DNA from: Marivivens sp.
GTDB taxonomy: Bacteria > Pseudomonadota > Alphaproteobacteria > Rhodobacterales > Rhodobacteraceae
Direction: 5' to 3'
Length of the DNA stretch: 32,168 bases
Assembly: GCA_017643845.1 (NCBI GenBank)
Contig: JAEPMR010000012.1
Coordinates: forward strand, 1-32,168
The notes under the pieces were generated by a model. The model ran no database searches. It worked only from the letters and a program-made list of their open reading frames with translations, and was not told the DNA's origin. This document shows, in pieces, positions 16,924 through 25,220 of this stretch (positions are counted from its first letter, which is position 1; each line of letters begins with the position of its first letter). The position numbers and the translations under genes are program-made.

Positions 16924-17550
16924 TCAGTTAACGAAACCGAAAGAGGCGAGCCCGTCCAAGATAAACTGGACCGACAGTGCGGCGAGGAGCATGCCAAGCA
17001 AGCGCGTGGCGACAGTAATTCCTGTTTTCCCGAGAAGATTTTCAAGTGGGCTTGCCAGGAGGAAGAGCACAAAAACAATTCCAATGACTCCAAGCATGAC
17101 GCCAAGAACCGCAGCGATACCTAGCGGGCCAGAGGACTGACTCATCAACAGAATGATAGATGCGATTGCGCCGGGGCCGGCAATTAATGGAATAGCGAGC
17201 GGGAAAATTGAAGGATCGTCGTTGGGATCTTCCTCGCTCTCTTCGGATTGCGATTTCCGCCGCTTTTGACGTCGTTCAAAGAGCATATCGAGTGCTGTCA
17301 AAAACAGCAGAACGCCGCCAGCGATGCGGAACGCCGGCATTGAAATGCCTACAAAACCTAGGAGTTCGTCTCCGAGAAATGCAAATGCCAAGAGGATAAG
17401 GATTGCCGTAAAGCACGCCCGGAACGCAATCGTGCGACGCTGCGCGGGCGAGAGTCCCTGGGTCAGCGCCAAGAACACCGGGGTCAGGCCAATGGGGTCA
17501 ATGACCACGAAAAGCGTCGTGAATGCGGTGATAAGCATTGCGGTTTCCAT
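16924..17550 (-). CDS. MarC family integral membrane protein
   Basis: Function unproven; the family was once linked to multiple antibiotic resistance but that role was not upheld. The 208-residue protein has six predicted membrane segments. It opens with LITAFTTLFVVIDPIGLTPVFLALT, which is characteristic, and has a highly charged loop in the middle (FERRQKRRKSQSEES, about residues 90-115) and PLAIPLIAGPGAIASIIL after it. The start METAML at 17550 has AAGAAGG upstream. It lies 36 bases after the ABC-F gene and 6 bases before the protease gene. Confidence 0.85.
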   Translation of the reverse strand: METAMLITAFTTLFVVIDPIGLTPVFLALTQGLSPAQRRTIAFRACFTAILILLAFAFLGDELLGFVGISMPAFRIAGGVLLFLTALDMLFERRQKRRKSQSEESEEDPNDDPSIFPLAIPLIAGPGAIASIILLMSQSSGPLGIAAVLGVMLGVIGIVFVLFLLASPLENLLGKTGITVATRLLGMLLAALSVQFILDGLASFGFVN

Positions 17551-17586
17551 TGGTCGTCGTCCTTCTTGAAGCGTGTGAAGGTCAAA

Positions 17587-19437
17587 TTAGGCGATTTTTT
17601 CTGCGGTCTCGAGTTTTTCGAGTGCAGCCATCCACAAAGATTCTGCCCGTTCAAGGCCGTCGGTCACTTCGGCGTATTTCTTGTTCCAGGTTTCCAGCTC
17701 GCCTATTCTACTGTCCTCATAGAGAGCGGGATCTGCTAGTTTTGCCGCAAGTTTGTCTCGCATCTCATTGATTTTATTGACGCGTTCCTCGCATTTTCGA
17801 GCTTCGGACCGGAGTGCCAAAAGTGTTTCACGAGATGGCTTTGCAACTTTTGGCGTTGCGGGTGGGTCCTTGGCCTGAGGTTTGTCCTGAGACAAAAGCA
17901 TTTTGCGATAGGTGGCTAGGTCGTCCTCGAACGGTGTCACACGTCCATCCTTGACCAGCCAGAGCCGATCCGCCACGTGCGCCAGAAGGTGAAGATCGTG
18001 GCTGACGAGTATTACTGCCCCCGTGTAGTCATTCAGAGCTTCGACGAGCGCCTCGCGGCTCTCGATGTCGAGATGGTTGGTCGGCTCGTCAAGAATAAGC
18101 AGGTGTGGCGCGTCGAGCGTGGCAAGAAGCAGGGACAGCCGAGCTTTTTGCCCGCCGGACAGTCGCCCGACCTCAGTTTCGGCCTGTGCTGCCTGGAGAC
18201 CGAATCCGGCGAGACGCGCACGAAGTTTGGAGGGCATTTCGTCTGGCCGAGCCCGTTGGAGGTGCTGAAGCGGTGTCTCGTCAGTGTGAAGTTCATCCAC
18301 CTGATGCTGGGCAAAGAAGCCTATTCGCAGCTTTGAGGATCGCGTGACTTTGCCGCTGAGTGCAGGCAGTCGGTTCGACAAAAGTTTGGCGAGTGTCGTT
18401 TTTCCTTCGCCATTTCGTCCGAGAAGCGCGATACGGTCGTCTTGGTCAATTCGGAGATCCAAGCGATCCAATACGATGTGATCTCCATAACCGGTGCGCG
18501 CCGTTTCCGTCGCGAGTATCGGCGGCGAGAGTTCTTCGGGGGACGGGAAGGTGAAAACGGTCCGCGCGGCGTCTTCCGGCATTCGGATCGTTTCCATCTT
18601 TTCCAGCATCTTAATCCGACTCTGGGCCTGTTTGGCCTTGGTCGCCTTTGCGCGGAACCGATCGACAAAAGATTGGAGATGCGCACGTCGCGCTTCCTGC
18701 TTTTTTCCGGCCTGCGCGATGAGAGCCCGCTGTTCGGCCCTTTGGCGCGCGAACTGGTCATAGACCCCAGTGTAATAGGTCAACTTTTGGTCTTCGAGGT
18801 GCAGAATCCCGCCGACCGAGCGGTTCAGTAGCGCTCGGTCATGGCTGACAATCAGGACTGTATGCGGGTATCGAACCAGATAGTTTTCGAGCCAAAGCGC
18901 CCCTTCGAGATCGAGATAGTTCGTGGGTTCGTCGAGCAATAGGAGATCAGGCTCGGAGAATAAGACAGCCGCCAATGCCACGCGCATGCGCCAGCCACCA
19001 GAAAATGCAGAACATGGCATGTGCTGCTCTTCGTGGGTGAAGCCAAGGCCCCGCAGGATCGCACTGGCGCGCGCTTCGGCAGACCACGCATCTATATCTG
19101 TCAAGCGGGTCTGGATTTCTGCGATGCGGTTCGGGTCATCGGTCACTTCGGCAAGAAGGGAAGCGCGTTCTGAATCCGCCGCGAGGACTGTATTGAGGAG
19201 CGACACCTCATTTCCCGGAACTTCCTGACTGACGCCGCCGATTTTCCAGCCTTTCGGGAGTTCAATTGTTCCTGAGTCGAGGGTTAGTTCCCTGCGGATC
19301 AGTCGAAAGAGGGTCGTCTTTCCCGTGCCATTGCGCCCTACGAGACCAACCTTATGGCCGGTAGGAATGGTTGCAGAGGCGTCCTGTAAAAGAGGGCGGC
19401 CGTCAATAGAGAAGGAAATACCAGAAATTCGCAGCAT
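17587..19437 (-). CDS. ABC-F family ATPase (ribosome-associated, YheS/Uup-like)
   Basis: A soluble two-cassette ATPase without membrane domains; ABC-F proteins act on stalled ribosomes at the E site. The 616-residue protein has Walker A GRNGTGKT (residues 34-41), signature FSGGWRMR, Walker B LLLDEPTNYLD, then the interdomain linker with RAKATKAKQAQSRIKMLEKM. The second cassette has GRNGEGKT, LSGGQKARL and LILDEPTNHLD. A C-terminal coiled coil covers roughly the last 85 residues. I chose ATG 19437 (MLRISGISFSI) by family N-terminus. A GTG at 19476 has a better AAAGG in front, so the start is uncertain by 13 codons. Confidence 0.88.
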   Translation of the reverse strand: MLRISGISFSIDGRPLLQDASATIPTGHKVGLVGRNGTGKTTLFRLIRRELTLDSGTIELPKGWKIGGVSQEVPGNEVSLLNTVLAADSERASLLAEVTDDPNRIAEIQTRLTDIDAWSAEARASAILRGLGFTHEEQHMPCSAFSGGWRMRVALAAVLFSEPDLLLLDEPTNYLDLEGALWLENYLVRYPHTVLIVSHDRALLNRSVGGILHLEDQKLTYYTGVYDQFARQRAEQRALIAQAGKKQEARRAHLQSFVDRFRAKATKAKQAQSRIKMLEKMETIRMPEDAARTVFTFPSPEELSPPILATETARTGYGDHIVLDRLDLRIDQDDRIALLGRNGEGKTTLAKLLSNRLPALSGKVTRSSKLRIGFFAQHQVDELHTDETPLQHLQRARPDEMPSKLRARLAGFGLQAAQAETEVGRLSGGQKARLSLLLATLDAPHLLILDEPTNHLDIESREALVEALNDYTGAVILVSHDLHLLAHVADRLWLVKDGRVTPFEDDLATYRKMLLSQDKPQAKDPPATPKVAKPSRETLLALRSEARKCEERVNKINEMRDKLAAKLADPALYEDSRIGELETWNKKYAEVTDGLERAESLWMAALEKLETAEKIA

Positions 19438-19557
19438 TGGGTGTGCTTGCACCAAGGCTGCAGCGGCGTCAATCACACCTTTTCAAAGTAGGGGGCGCAT
19501 GCTAGGGCAGCGCCAAATTCCAATCGGGCAACCGCCCACCAGCTACAGAGGCATGAC

Positions 19558-19980
19558 ATGGCGACTGAACGCACGCTTTCCATCATCAAACCGGACGCAA
19601 CCAAGCGCAACCTGACCGGCAAAATCAATGCAAAATTCGAAGATGCGGGTCTCCGCATCGTTGCACAAAAGCGTATCCAGCTGACGCCTGCACAGGCAGG
19701 TCAGTTCTATGCCGTCCACAAAGAACGCCCTTTCTACGGTGAACTGTGTGAATTCATGGCTTCCGCACCCGTCGTCGTTCAGGTGCTGGAAGGCGAGGGC
19801 GCGATTGCCAAGAACCGCGAAGTTATGGGTGCGACGAACCCGGCTGATGCGGCTCCCGGAACCATCCGCGCCGAATTCGCTGAGTCTGTTGGCGAAAACT
19901 CGGTTCATGGCTCGGATGCACCGGAAACCGCAAAAGAAGAGATCGCATTTTTCTTTTCCGGTCTCGAACTGGTCGGTTAA
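19558..19980 (+). CDS. ndk: Nucleoside diphosphate kinase
   Basis: Transfers the gamma phosphate of ATP to nucleoside diphosphates through a phosphohistidine. The 140 residues are the usual length. The N-terminus [11 protein letters not shown], the nucleotide-binding RPFYGEL, and the active-site segment NSVHGSDA with catalytic H117 are all present. It is divergent from the ABC-F gene (120-base gap) and followed by a strong bidirectional terminator. Confidence 0.98.
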   Translation: MATERTLSIIKPDATKRNLTGKINAKFEDAGLRIVAQKRIQLTPAQAGQFYAVHKERPFYGELCEFMASAPVVVQVLEGEGAIAKNREVMGATNPADAAPGTIRAEFAESVGENSVHGSDAPETAKEEIAFFFSGLELVG

Positions 19981-20000
19981 TCGGATAAACCAATGAAACT

Positions 20001-20034
20001 CGGCCCGTGCCTTAATGGCGCGGGCCGTTTCTAT
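20001..20034. terminator. Bidirectional terminator between ndk and the TfoX-domain gene
   Basis: Arms CGGCCCGTGCC (20001-20011) and GGCGCGGGCCG (20017-20027) form an 11-pair stem with one G-U pair and a TTAAT loop, followed on the plus strand by TTTCTATTTT. On the minus strand the stem is followed by GAGTTTCATT. It therefore can serve both converging genes; the minus-strand gene's stop codon (20031-20033) lies in the T tract. Confidence 0.8.
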
Positions 20035-20369
20035 TTTGCAGTGTCAATTACGCCGATACGGTCGAGGAAAGCGTCGAGCTCCGATGCCTGGTCGGCCTTG
20101 CGGCCGGCGACGATTTCGTCAAAACGCTTGCGCAGAATTTCTTTCTCCGTGCGGTCAAGATCGTTCCACTTGCGCCCCTGAAGGCCCATGACCAGAGCAT
20201 AATAACCAATGAAATGTGGCCGCACGCCGATACAAAGAAGTTTAGAGTAAGCGGCGTCAGCGCCAAGCGCCTGTATTTCTTCGGCTGATGACAGTCCGGC
20301 ACGAAGAAATTCGCGCTCCATTGCCGGGCCGATATTTCGAATACTTTTTATCGGGGTACGAGATGTCAT
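20031..20369 (-). CDS. Small TfoX C-terminal-domain protein
   Basis: The 112-residue protein resembles only the C-terminal domain of TfoX/Sxy: KSIRNIGPAMEREFLRAGLSSAEEI (about residues 8-32) reads as a helix-hairpin-helix-like module of the kind found in DNA-binding proteins. The N-terminal TfoX domain is absent. A polar, Lys/Arg-rich segment (GRKWNDLDRTEKEILRKRFDE) follows. A role in competence is not implied for such stand-alone domains; nucleic-acid binding is inference. There is no clear ribosome site at ATG 20369. It diverges from the rRNA methyltransferase gene with 78 bases between. Confidence 0.7.
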   Translation of the reverse strand: MTSRTPIKSIRNIGPAMEREFLRAGLSSAEEIQALGADAAYSKLLCIGVRPHFIGYYALVMGLQGRKWNDLDRTEKEILRKRFDEIVAGRKADQASELDAFLDRIGVIDTAK

Positions 20370-20447
20370 GGCAAAAACTAACTTGCTATGTTGTCTTGGT
20401 CCATCGGTCGTGAGAAGCCGGCTTTGTTAATTTGGAGAAAGTGACCC

Positions 20448-21605
20448 ATGACACCCGCCGCCCGTGTCGCAGCTGCTGCTGAAATTCTTGATCAGATATT
20501 GTCAGGAACTCCGGCAGAAAAGGCGTTGACGGGTTGGGCGCGTCGATCCCGTTTCGCGGGATCCAAAGACCGGGCAGCTATTCGGGATTTGGTATTTGAT
20601 GCACTACGCAATCGAGACAGCTTTGCGGCAATTGGTGGTGGTTTGACTGGTCGGGCCGTGATGCTGGGACGGACGGTGGCGCATGGGGAGGTGGTCGAAG
20701 AAATTTTCAGCGGTGTGGGTCATGCACCTGCTGCGGTGTCACAAGAAGAACTGGAGTTGATCGAAAGAGGCGATCTTGTCGATCTGCCGGATATGCCGAC
20801 ATGGCTTTGCGAGTTGTTGGCGGCGGATCTGGGGCAGGCGGAAGCTTTGGAAATCTGCACATCGTTGAAGGCACGTGCGCCGGTTTTTCTTCGGGTAAAT
20901 ACTGCCAAGTTAGGCCGGGAAGCAGCCATAAACGTATTGTCAAGCGATGGGATTGAGGGGGTGCCGCTGGAGGATGTTCCCACGGCGATACGCGTTACTG
21001 AAGGAGCAAGGCGAATTGCGCAGGGGCGGGCCTATGTTGAGGGTCTTGTCGAACTGCAAGATGCATCGTCGCAGAGCGCTGTTGAAATGCTTCCGCTGCG
21101 AAAGGGCATGACAGTATTGGATTACTGTTCCGGCGGTGGGGGGAAGGCCTTGGCAATCGCCGCCAGGACCGGCGGCCGTATTGATGCCTACGATATCGAC
21201 GCGGCACGGATGCGGGATTTGCCGGCCCGTGCAGCCCGTGCGGGTGCCGACATAAGATGTCTGGGTGAGCAGCCGAGCGGGAGCTATGAGTTGGTGTTCT
21301 GTGACGCGCCATGTTCAGGGAGTGGTACCTGGCGGCGCGCACCAGAGATGAAATGGCGCCTAACGGAGGAGCGTTTGTATGCCCTCTGCAAAGTTCAAGC
21401 CGAGGTGCTCCGGAACGCTGCACTCTGCGTCGCGAGAGGGGGCTACCTTGCGTATGCGACTTGTTCTGTATTTGCATGTGAGAATACGGAGCAGGTTCAG
21501 AAATTTCTGACCGATTTCCCTGATTTTGAGCTGTTGAGCGAAAACTCTTGGTCGGTGTCTGAACAAGGCGACGGATTCTATCTTGGATTGCTTCATCGCC
21601 AGTAG
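20448..21605 (+). CDS. RsmB/NOP-family RNA m5C methyltransferase
   Basis: Adds a methyl group to C5 of cytosine in rRNA (in RsmB, C967 of 16S) using SAM. The 385-residue protein has an N-terminal NusB-like helical domain (about residues 1-140), the SAM loop LDYCSGGGGKAL (224-235), and the two catalytic cysteines of the family: motif IV CDAPCSGSGTWRR (C289) and motif VI YATCSVF (C339). The GGKAL differs slightly from the common GGKTT/L. ATG 20448 follows GGAGAAAG. Because the family has several members, the exact target base is not certain and I give no symbol. Confidence 0.87.
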   Translation: MTPAARVAAAAEILDQILSGTPAEKALTGWARRSRFAGSKDRAAIRDLVFDALRNRDSFAAIGGGLTGRAVMLGRTVAHGEVVEEIFSGVGHAPAAVSQEELELIERGDLVDLPDMPTWLCELLAADLGQAEALEICTSLKARAPVFLRVNTAKLGREAAINVLSSDGIEGVPLEDVPTAIRVTEGARRIAQGRAYVEGLVELQDASSQSAVEMLPLRKGMTVLDYCSGGGGKALAIAARTGGRIDAYDIDAARMRDLPARAARAGADIRCLGEQPSGSYELVFCDAPCSGSGTWRRAPEMKWRLTEERLYALCKVQAEVLRNAALCVARGGYLAYATCSVFACENTEQVQKFLTDFPDFELLSENSWSVSEQGDGFYLGLLHRQ

Positions 21606-21625
21606 ACAATCTTAGGTTGTTTTTT
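21606..21625 (+). terminator. Possible terminator after the rRNA methyltransferase gene
   Basis: ACAATC (21606-21611) pairs with GGTTGT (21615-21620) through one G-U pair around a TTA loop, and six T follow. The stem is weak but the geometry is right; it would separate the methyltransferase from the kinase gene 75 bases on. Confidence 0.45.
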
Positions 21626-21699
21626 GGTATTTTGCGTCCCATCTTTACCAGACGTTAAGATTATCTGTTTTTGCTTACCCGGAATTTTGCGGGGTCATT

Positions 21700-24054
21700 G
21701 TGCTGTCTCGTTACTTGCCGTCATCGCAAAGCTTTTTGTCTTTCCGCCTAGGAGCCGGACTGGCCGTTCTTGGCGTGGTGAGCGTTGCGGCTTTTCAGAG
21801 TAGTTTGCTTCCAGACGAGGCCGTTGTTCTTTTCTCTATCATCACCGTTTTGCTGGTTGCCGCAGTAATAATAGTGATGCGCACTTGGGAGTGGCTTGAG
21901 CAAAGGTTTCTCTTTTTTGCGGCGCGACGTTTGGTTGAACAGGAAACCGCTTTTGCAGTCATCGCCGATGAGACGGGTGCACTCATAGCGCTTAGTTCAA
22001 AAGCAGCCATGGATCAGGGGGATCCCGAAAATTTGGTGTCTGCTCTTTCTCGAAAGGTCAGGAAATACGTCGCAGATCCCGCGGATTTGTTGTTTCGATT
22101 GCAGGCCATTGCGCATGCGCTCGGGAGGGCAAGTGAAACGCTCTATACTCGTAGCGGCGTTGCATTGATCAGCGTGATGGAGTTGCGCGACGGTTGCTAT
22201 TTGTGGCGGGTCGAGGGACCGAGCAAAGAGCATGAGGAACAGCGTGACAAGGATGAATTGGCCCATATGATTTGTGGGCCAACTGGTACGATCACCTACA
22301 TGAATAACCTTGCGAAGGATTTGTTCTGCCGCAGACCCGCGTCTTTAGAAGCGGCTTTGGATGGCAAGCTACCGCCATCAGGTCAAATCGTTCGCCTGAA
22401 ACATGCTCGGTGGCGGGACGCTCTGGTTTTGCACCGGAAGATGAATGGCGGGCGTCTCGAAATTTTCTTCCTGTCCACTGATTTTGAACCGGATATTGGG
22501 CGTGCGCCCTGGTCAGAGGTCGAGGACCTACCTGTGCCGCTTTTGAAACTCTCTGCCGAAGGTCGTGTTCTTGCTGCAAATCGGCAAGCTCGCAGTTTGT
22601 TGCAGAGCGATTTCCGAGAAAAGTGCCGATTAAGTGAACATGTGGAAGGGCTGGGCCGTCCGGTCAACGACTGGGTCCGAGAGGTATCCAGCCGCCCCGT
22701 TGGCTCGACTGACAGTGAATTCATGCGTGGGGTGGGGCCGGTCGAGGATGTTTTCCTTGAATTTCGACTTGTACGCATTGGCGACGACCAATCACCGGAA
22801 GTGCTCGCGGTTTTGGCGGATCGGACCGATTTCAAATCGCTTGAGGCTCAATTTGTTCAAAGTCAAAAGATGCAAGCTGTGGGACAGCTTGCTGGCGGCG
22901 TTGCCCATGATTTCAATAATTTACTGACGGCAATATCCGGACACTGTGATTTATTGCTTCTTCGTCACCTTGAAGACGACGAGGACTACGGGGATCTCAT
23001 GCAGATTCATGCCAATGCAAATCGGGCCGCGGCGCTTGTTGCCCAATTATTGGCATTTTCGCGCAAGCAAAACCTCACTCTTGAGGTTGTCCGGTTTGAG
23101 GAGGTGCTCCCGGATGTCATGCATTTGCTGAACCGCCTCGTAGGGGAAAAAATCCACCTTCGCACTGAACACCGTGGTGGGAGCATCAAAATTCGGGTCG
23201 ACCGGCGGCAATTGGAACAGGTCATCATGAATTTGGTCGTGAATGCGCGCGATGCGATGCCCGCAGGCGGGGAAATTCTTGTCACCAGTAGTCCTCACAC
23301 TCTGATCGAGCCAATGAAGCGACAACGCGCGACTGTGCCTGCCGGTGACTATCTTCTGGTCCGTGTGATTGATGAGGGATTTGGGATTCCAAAAGAAAAG
23401 CTCAACAAGATTTTCGAGCCCTTCTATACAACAAAGCCGACGGGACAGGGCACCGGACTGGGGCTGTCGACTGTTTACGGCATCGTCAAGCAAACGGGCG
23501 GGTTCATTTTTGCCGATAGTGATCCGGGTGCGGGTGCGATCTTTTCGCTCTATTTCCCGGTGCACCGGTCTGATCCTGCCGCCGAAGCGCTGGATGCATT
23601 CTCCCTCAAGAATGAACTGGAGGAAAAACAAAAAGAGGCACTGTTGGCGACGCCGGAGATCACCCCCGATGATGATATCAGAGAGGGCGGCACGATCCTG
23701 CTCGTCGAAGACGAAGCCCCCGTTCGAAACTTTGCGGCAAAAGTTCTGGAAGGGAGGGGATATTCAGTTGTTGAAGCTGAAAACGGTGATGCTGCGCTGG
23801 ACATCCTCGAAGACGAGACCGTTCAGATCGATGTCTTCATTTCTGATATCGTTATGCCGGGAAGTAATGGGCCAACTTGGGTCCGGCAGGCGCTTACCTC
23901 GCGGCCAGATACGCGCGTAATTTTCATTTCCGGCTACGCTCAGGAACCGGTTGCGATCGAGCAATCGGATATTCCGGGAGCGGTGTTTCTTCCAAAGCCT
24001 TTTTCACTCGAAAAACTGGCAGACACCGTTGCTGCGCAATTCCGGGTCCGTTGA
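21700..24054 (+). CDS. cckA: Hybrid sensor histidine kinase CckA
   Basis: Central kinase/phosphatase that, through the phosphotransferase ChpT, sets the phosphorylation of CtrA; in Rhodobacteraceae this path controls motility, gene-transfer-agent release and quorum-linked traits. The 784-residue protein has two membrane segments (about 18-34 and 42-60), two PAS-like regions (about 190-265 and 275-375), HisKA with QLAGGVAHDFNNLLTAISGH (H403), an HATPase domain (NARDAMPAGG, GTGLGLSTVYGI), and a C-terminal receiver (LLVEDEAPVR, phospho-acceptor D716 in FISDIVMPG). This order and the HDFNNLLTAI box are typical of CckA. The start is GTG 21700 with GGGG upstream. Its stop is 10 bases from the convergent glk stop, with no terminator seen. 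Confidence 0.9.
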   Translation: MLSRYLPSSQSFLSFRLGAGLAVLGVVSVAAFQSSLLPDEAVVLFSIITVLLVAAVIIVMRTWEWLEQRFLFFAARRLVEQETAFAVIADETGALIALSSKAAMDQGDPENLVSALSRKVRKYVADPADLLFRLQAIAHALGRASETLYTRSGVALISVMELRDGCYLWRVEGPSKEHEEQRDKDELAHMICGPTGTITYMNNLAKDLFCRRPASLEAALDGKLPPSGQIVRLKHARWRDALVLHRKMNGGRLEIFFLSTDFEPDIGRAPWSEVEDLPVPLLKLSAEGRVLAANRQARSLLQSDFREKCRLSEHVEGLGRPVNDWVREVSSRPVGSTDSEFMRGVGPVEDVFLEFRLVRIGDDQSPEVLAVLADRTDFKSLEAQFVQSQKMQAVGQLAGGVAHDFNNLLTAISGHCDLLLLRHLEDDEDYGDLMQIHANANRAAALVAQLLAFSRKQNLTLEVVRFEEVLPDVMHLLNRLVGEKIHLRTEHRGGSIKIRVDRRQLEQVIMNLVVNARDAMPAGGEILVTSSPHTLIEPMKRQRATVPAGDYLLVRVIDEGFGIPKEKLNKIFEPFYTTKPTGQGTGLGLSTVYGIVKQTGGFIFADSDPGAGAIFSLYFPVHRSDPAAEALDAFSLKNELEEKQKEALLATPEITPDDDIREGGTILLVEDEAPVRNFAAKVLEGRGYSVVEAENGDAALDILEDETVQIDVFISDIVMPGSNGPTWVRQALTSRPDTRVIFISGYAQEPVAIEQSDIPGAVFLPKPFSLEKLADTVAAQFRVR

Positions 24055-24064
24055 CATGGCTGCG

Positions 24065-25051
24065 TCAGGATTGATGCCCATGGGCCTGCAACTCTGACAG
24101 GTGTGCTGCAGAACCCGTTAGCGCCGCGTAGTCATCAGCGACAACTGAAACGGGGAAGTTGGTCATGAAGCCGGCAAAGCGGCCCTTGTCCTTGAAGGCG
24201 TCTGCAAATCCGTAGTCATTAAGGTATGGGGCAACTGCACGTGCGACACCGCCGACCAAGTAGACCCCGCCAAACGGCAGCTGGATAAGGGACAAGTTAC
24301 CAGCAACGGTGCCGAGTATTCGAATGAACATGCGCAGCGCGTCGGCCGCCGTTTTGTCGTCAGCTGCCGCAACATGATCCATGATATTCTTTGCCGACAT
24401 CTCGGTCGGTTGCCCTTTCTCCGCGCTCAGCCAAGAATATGTGCGCTCAAGTCCGCGACCTGAGAGGACGTCTTCGACTGCCGGAAAACCATGCGAGGTG
24501 GAGACATATTCGCAAAGTCGCAGTTCCTCGGCGTTCCGTATCGGAAGGTTGGCGTGACCGGATTCGGATGGTGGAACGAGGCGCCCTTGAGCGGTTTCAA
24601 ATACGGGCGCCGCGTTGAAACCTGTCCCCACGCCGATCACGAGCTTCGCTGCATGTTCATTTCCGGTATGTCCGCGCAGTACCGGAATGATGTTTTCATC
24701 TGCGATATGCCCAAGTGCATGACCCTGAGCTTGCAAATCATTCAGGATTGCCGTGGTCGACGCGCCCGTGGCTCGGGAGAGCGTTTCTTTGTCGATGGTC
24801 CAGTCAAGATTCGTCATATCCGCTTTGCCATCGCGGACCGGCCCTGCAACCGCGACGCAAGCCGCGACAGGCGTTACATTATTTTCGTCAGCGATATACT
24901 GGCGCAAGACGGTTTCAAGGCCGGGAAATTCGGAATTTGAATAGCGGCGGATTGTGTTTTCAAGCACAGTTTTTCCATCCGCCAGCGCAACCCGTGTGTT
25001 CGTACCACCAATATCGGCAACCAGACTGTAGTGGCTTTTGGTATTCGACAT
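24065..25051 (-). CDS. glk: Glucokinase
   Basis: Phosphorylates glucose to glucose-6-phosphate with ATP, feeding the Entner-Doudoroff route usual in roseobacters. The 328-residue protein belongs to the Glk (PF02685) family rather than ROK: phosphate-binding VADIGGTNTRVAL (residues 12-24), substrate segment AVAGPVRDGKADMTNLDW, and the GVGTGFNAAPVF adenosine loop. AGGAG 7 bases before ATG 25051 supports the start. A LacI-type operator candidate overlaps the expected transcript start, so control by sugar is likely. No sugar transporter or regulator is adjacent. Confidence 0.93.
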   Translation of the reverse strand: MSNTKSHYSLVADIGGTNTRVALADGKTVLENTIRRYSNSEFPGLETVLRQYIADENNVTPVAACVAVAGPVRDGKADMTNLDWTIDKETLSRATGASTTAILNDLQAQGHALGHIADENIIPVLRGHTGNEHAAKLVIGVGTGFNAAPVFETAQGRLVPPSESGHANLPIRNAEELRLCEYVSTSHGFPAVEDVLSGRGLERTYSWLSAEKGQPTEMSAKNIMDHVAAADDKTAADALRMFIRILGTVAGNLSLIQLPFGGVYLVGGVARAVAPYLNDYGFADAFKDKGRFAGFMTNFPVSVVADDYAALTGSAAHLSELQAHGHQS

Positions 25052-25079
25052 GACAGGTCTCCTGAACGGCGCTATGCGA

Positions 25080-25093
25080 TGTTAGCGGTAACA
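25080..25093 (-). promoter_or_regulatory. Candidate LacI-family operator in the glk promoter
   Basis: TGTTAGCGGTAACA has perfect TGTTA/TAACA arms (12 of 14 bases symmetric) around a central CG, the form typical of LacI-family sites. It ends 28 bases upstream of the glk start. The regulator must be encoded elsewhere. Confidence 0.55.
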
Positions 25094-25104
25094 ATGGTTG
25101 CTGC

Positions 25105-25134
25105 CTGATAGACGGTTTTGGGCGCTGTATTCAA
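25105..25134 (-). promoter_or_regulatory. Possible sigma-70-type promoter of glk
   Basis: On the minus strand TTGAAT (25134-25129) and TATCAG (25110-25105) are separated by 18 bases. This puts the transcript start just ahead of the palindrome at 25080-25093, where a repressor would block it. Each hexamer matches the consensus at 4 of 6 positions, so the call is tentative. Confidence 0.35.
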
Positions 25135-25169
25135 GTCGTTTTCGTGGTCGGTCCAGTGTTCCACCTGAA

Positions 25170-25199
25170 ATGGAAATGGGCAGGCCAAGGCCTGCCCAT
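25170..25199 (-). terminator. Terminator of the one-carbon operon
   Basis: ATGGGCAGGC (25176-25185) and GCCTGCCCAT (25190-25199) are perfect inverted arms around CAAG. On the minus strand TTCCATTT follows, a modest T tract. It lies 22 bases after the stop of the pterin-binding methyltransferase gene. Confidence 0.65.
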
Positions 25200-25220
25200 C
25201 GAACTTCGGTCTGATGTCGC

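Noticed and set aside
16924..17550. Antibiotic-resistance role for the MarC-family protein
   Set aside because: The family name is historical; nothing in the sequence or neighbours supports drug resistance.
21660..21699. CtrA-binding site (TTAA-N7-TTAA) upstream of cckA
   Set aside because: A TTAA at 21655-21658 is followed at the right distance by TGTT, not TTAA.
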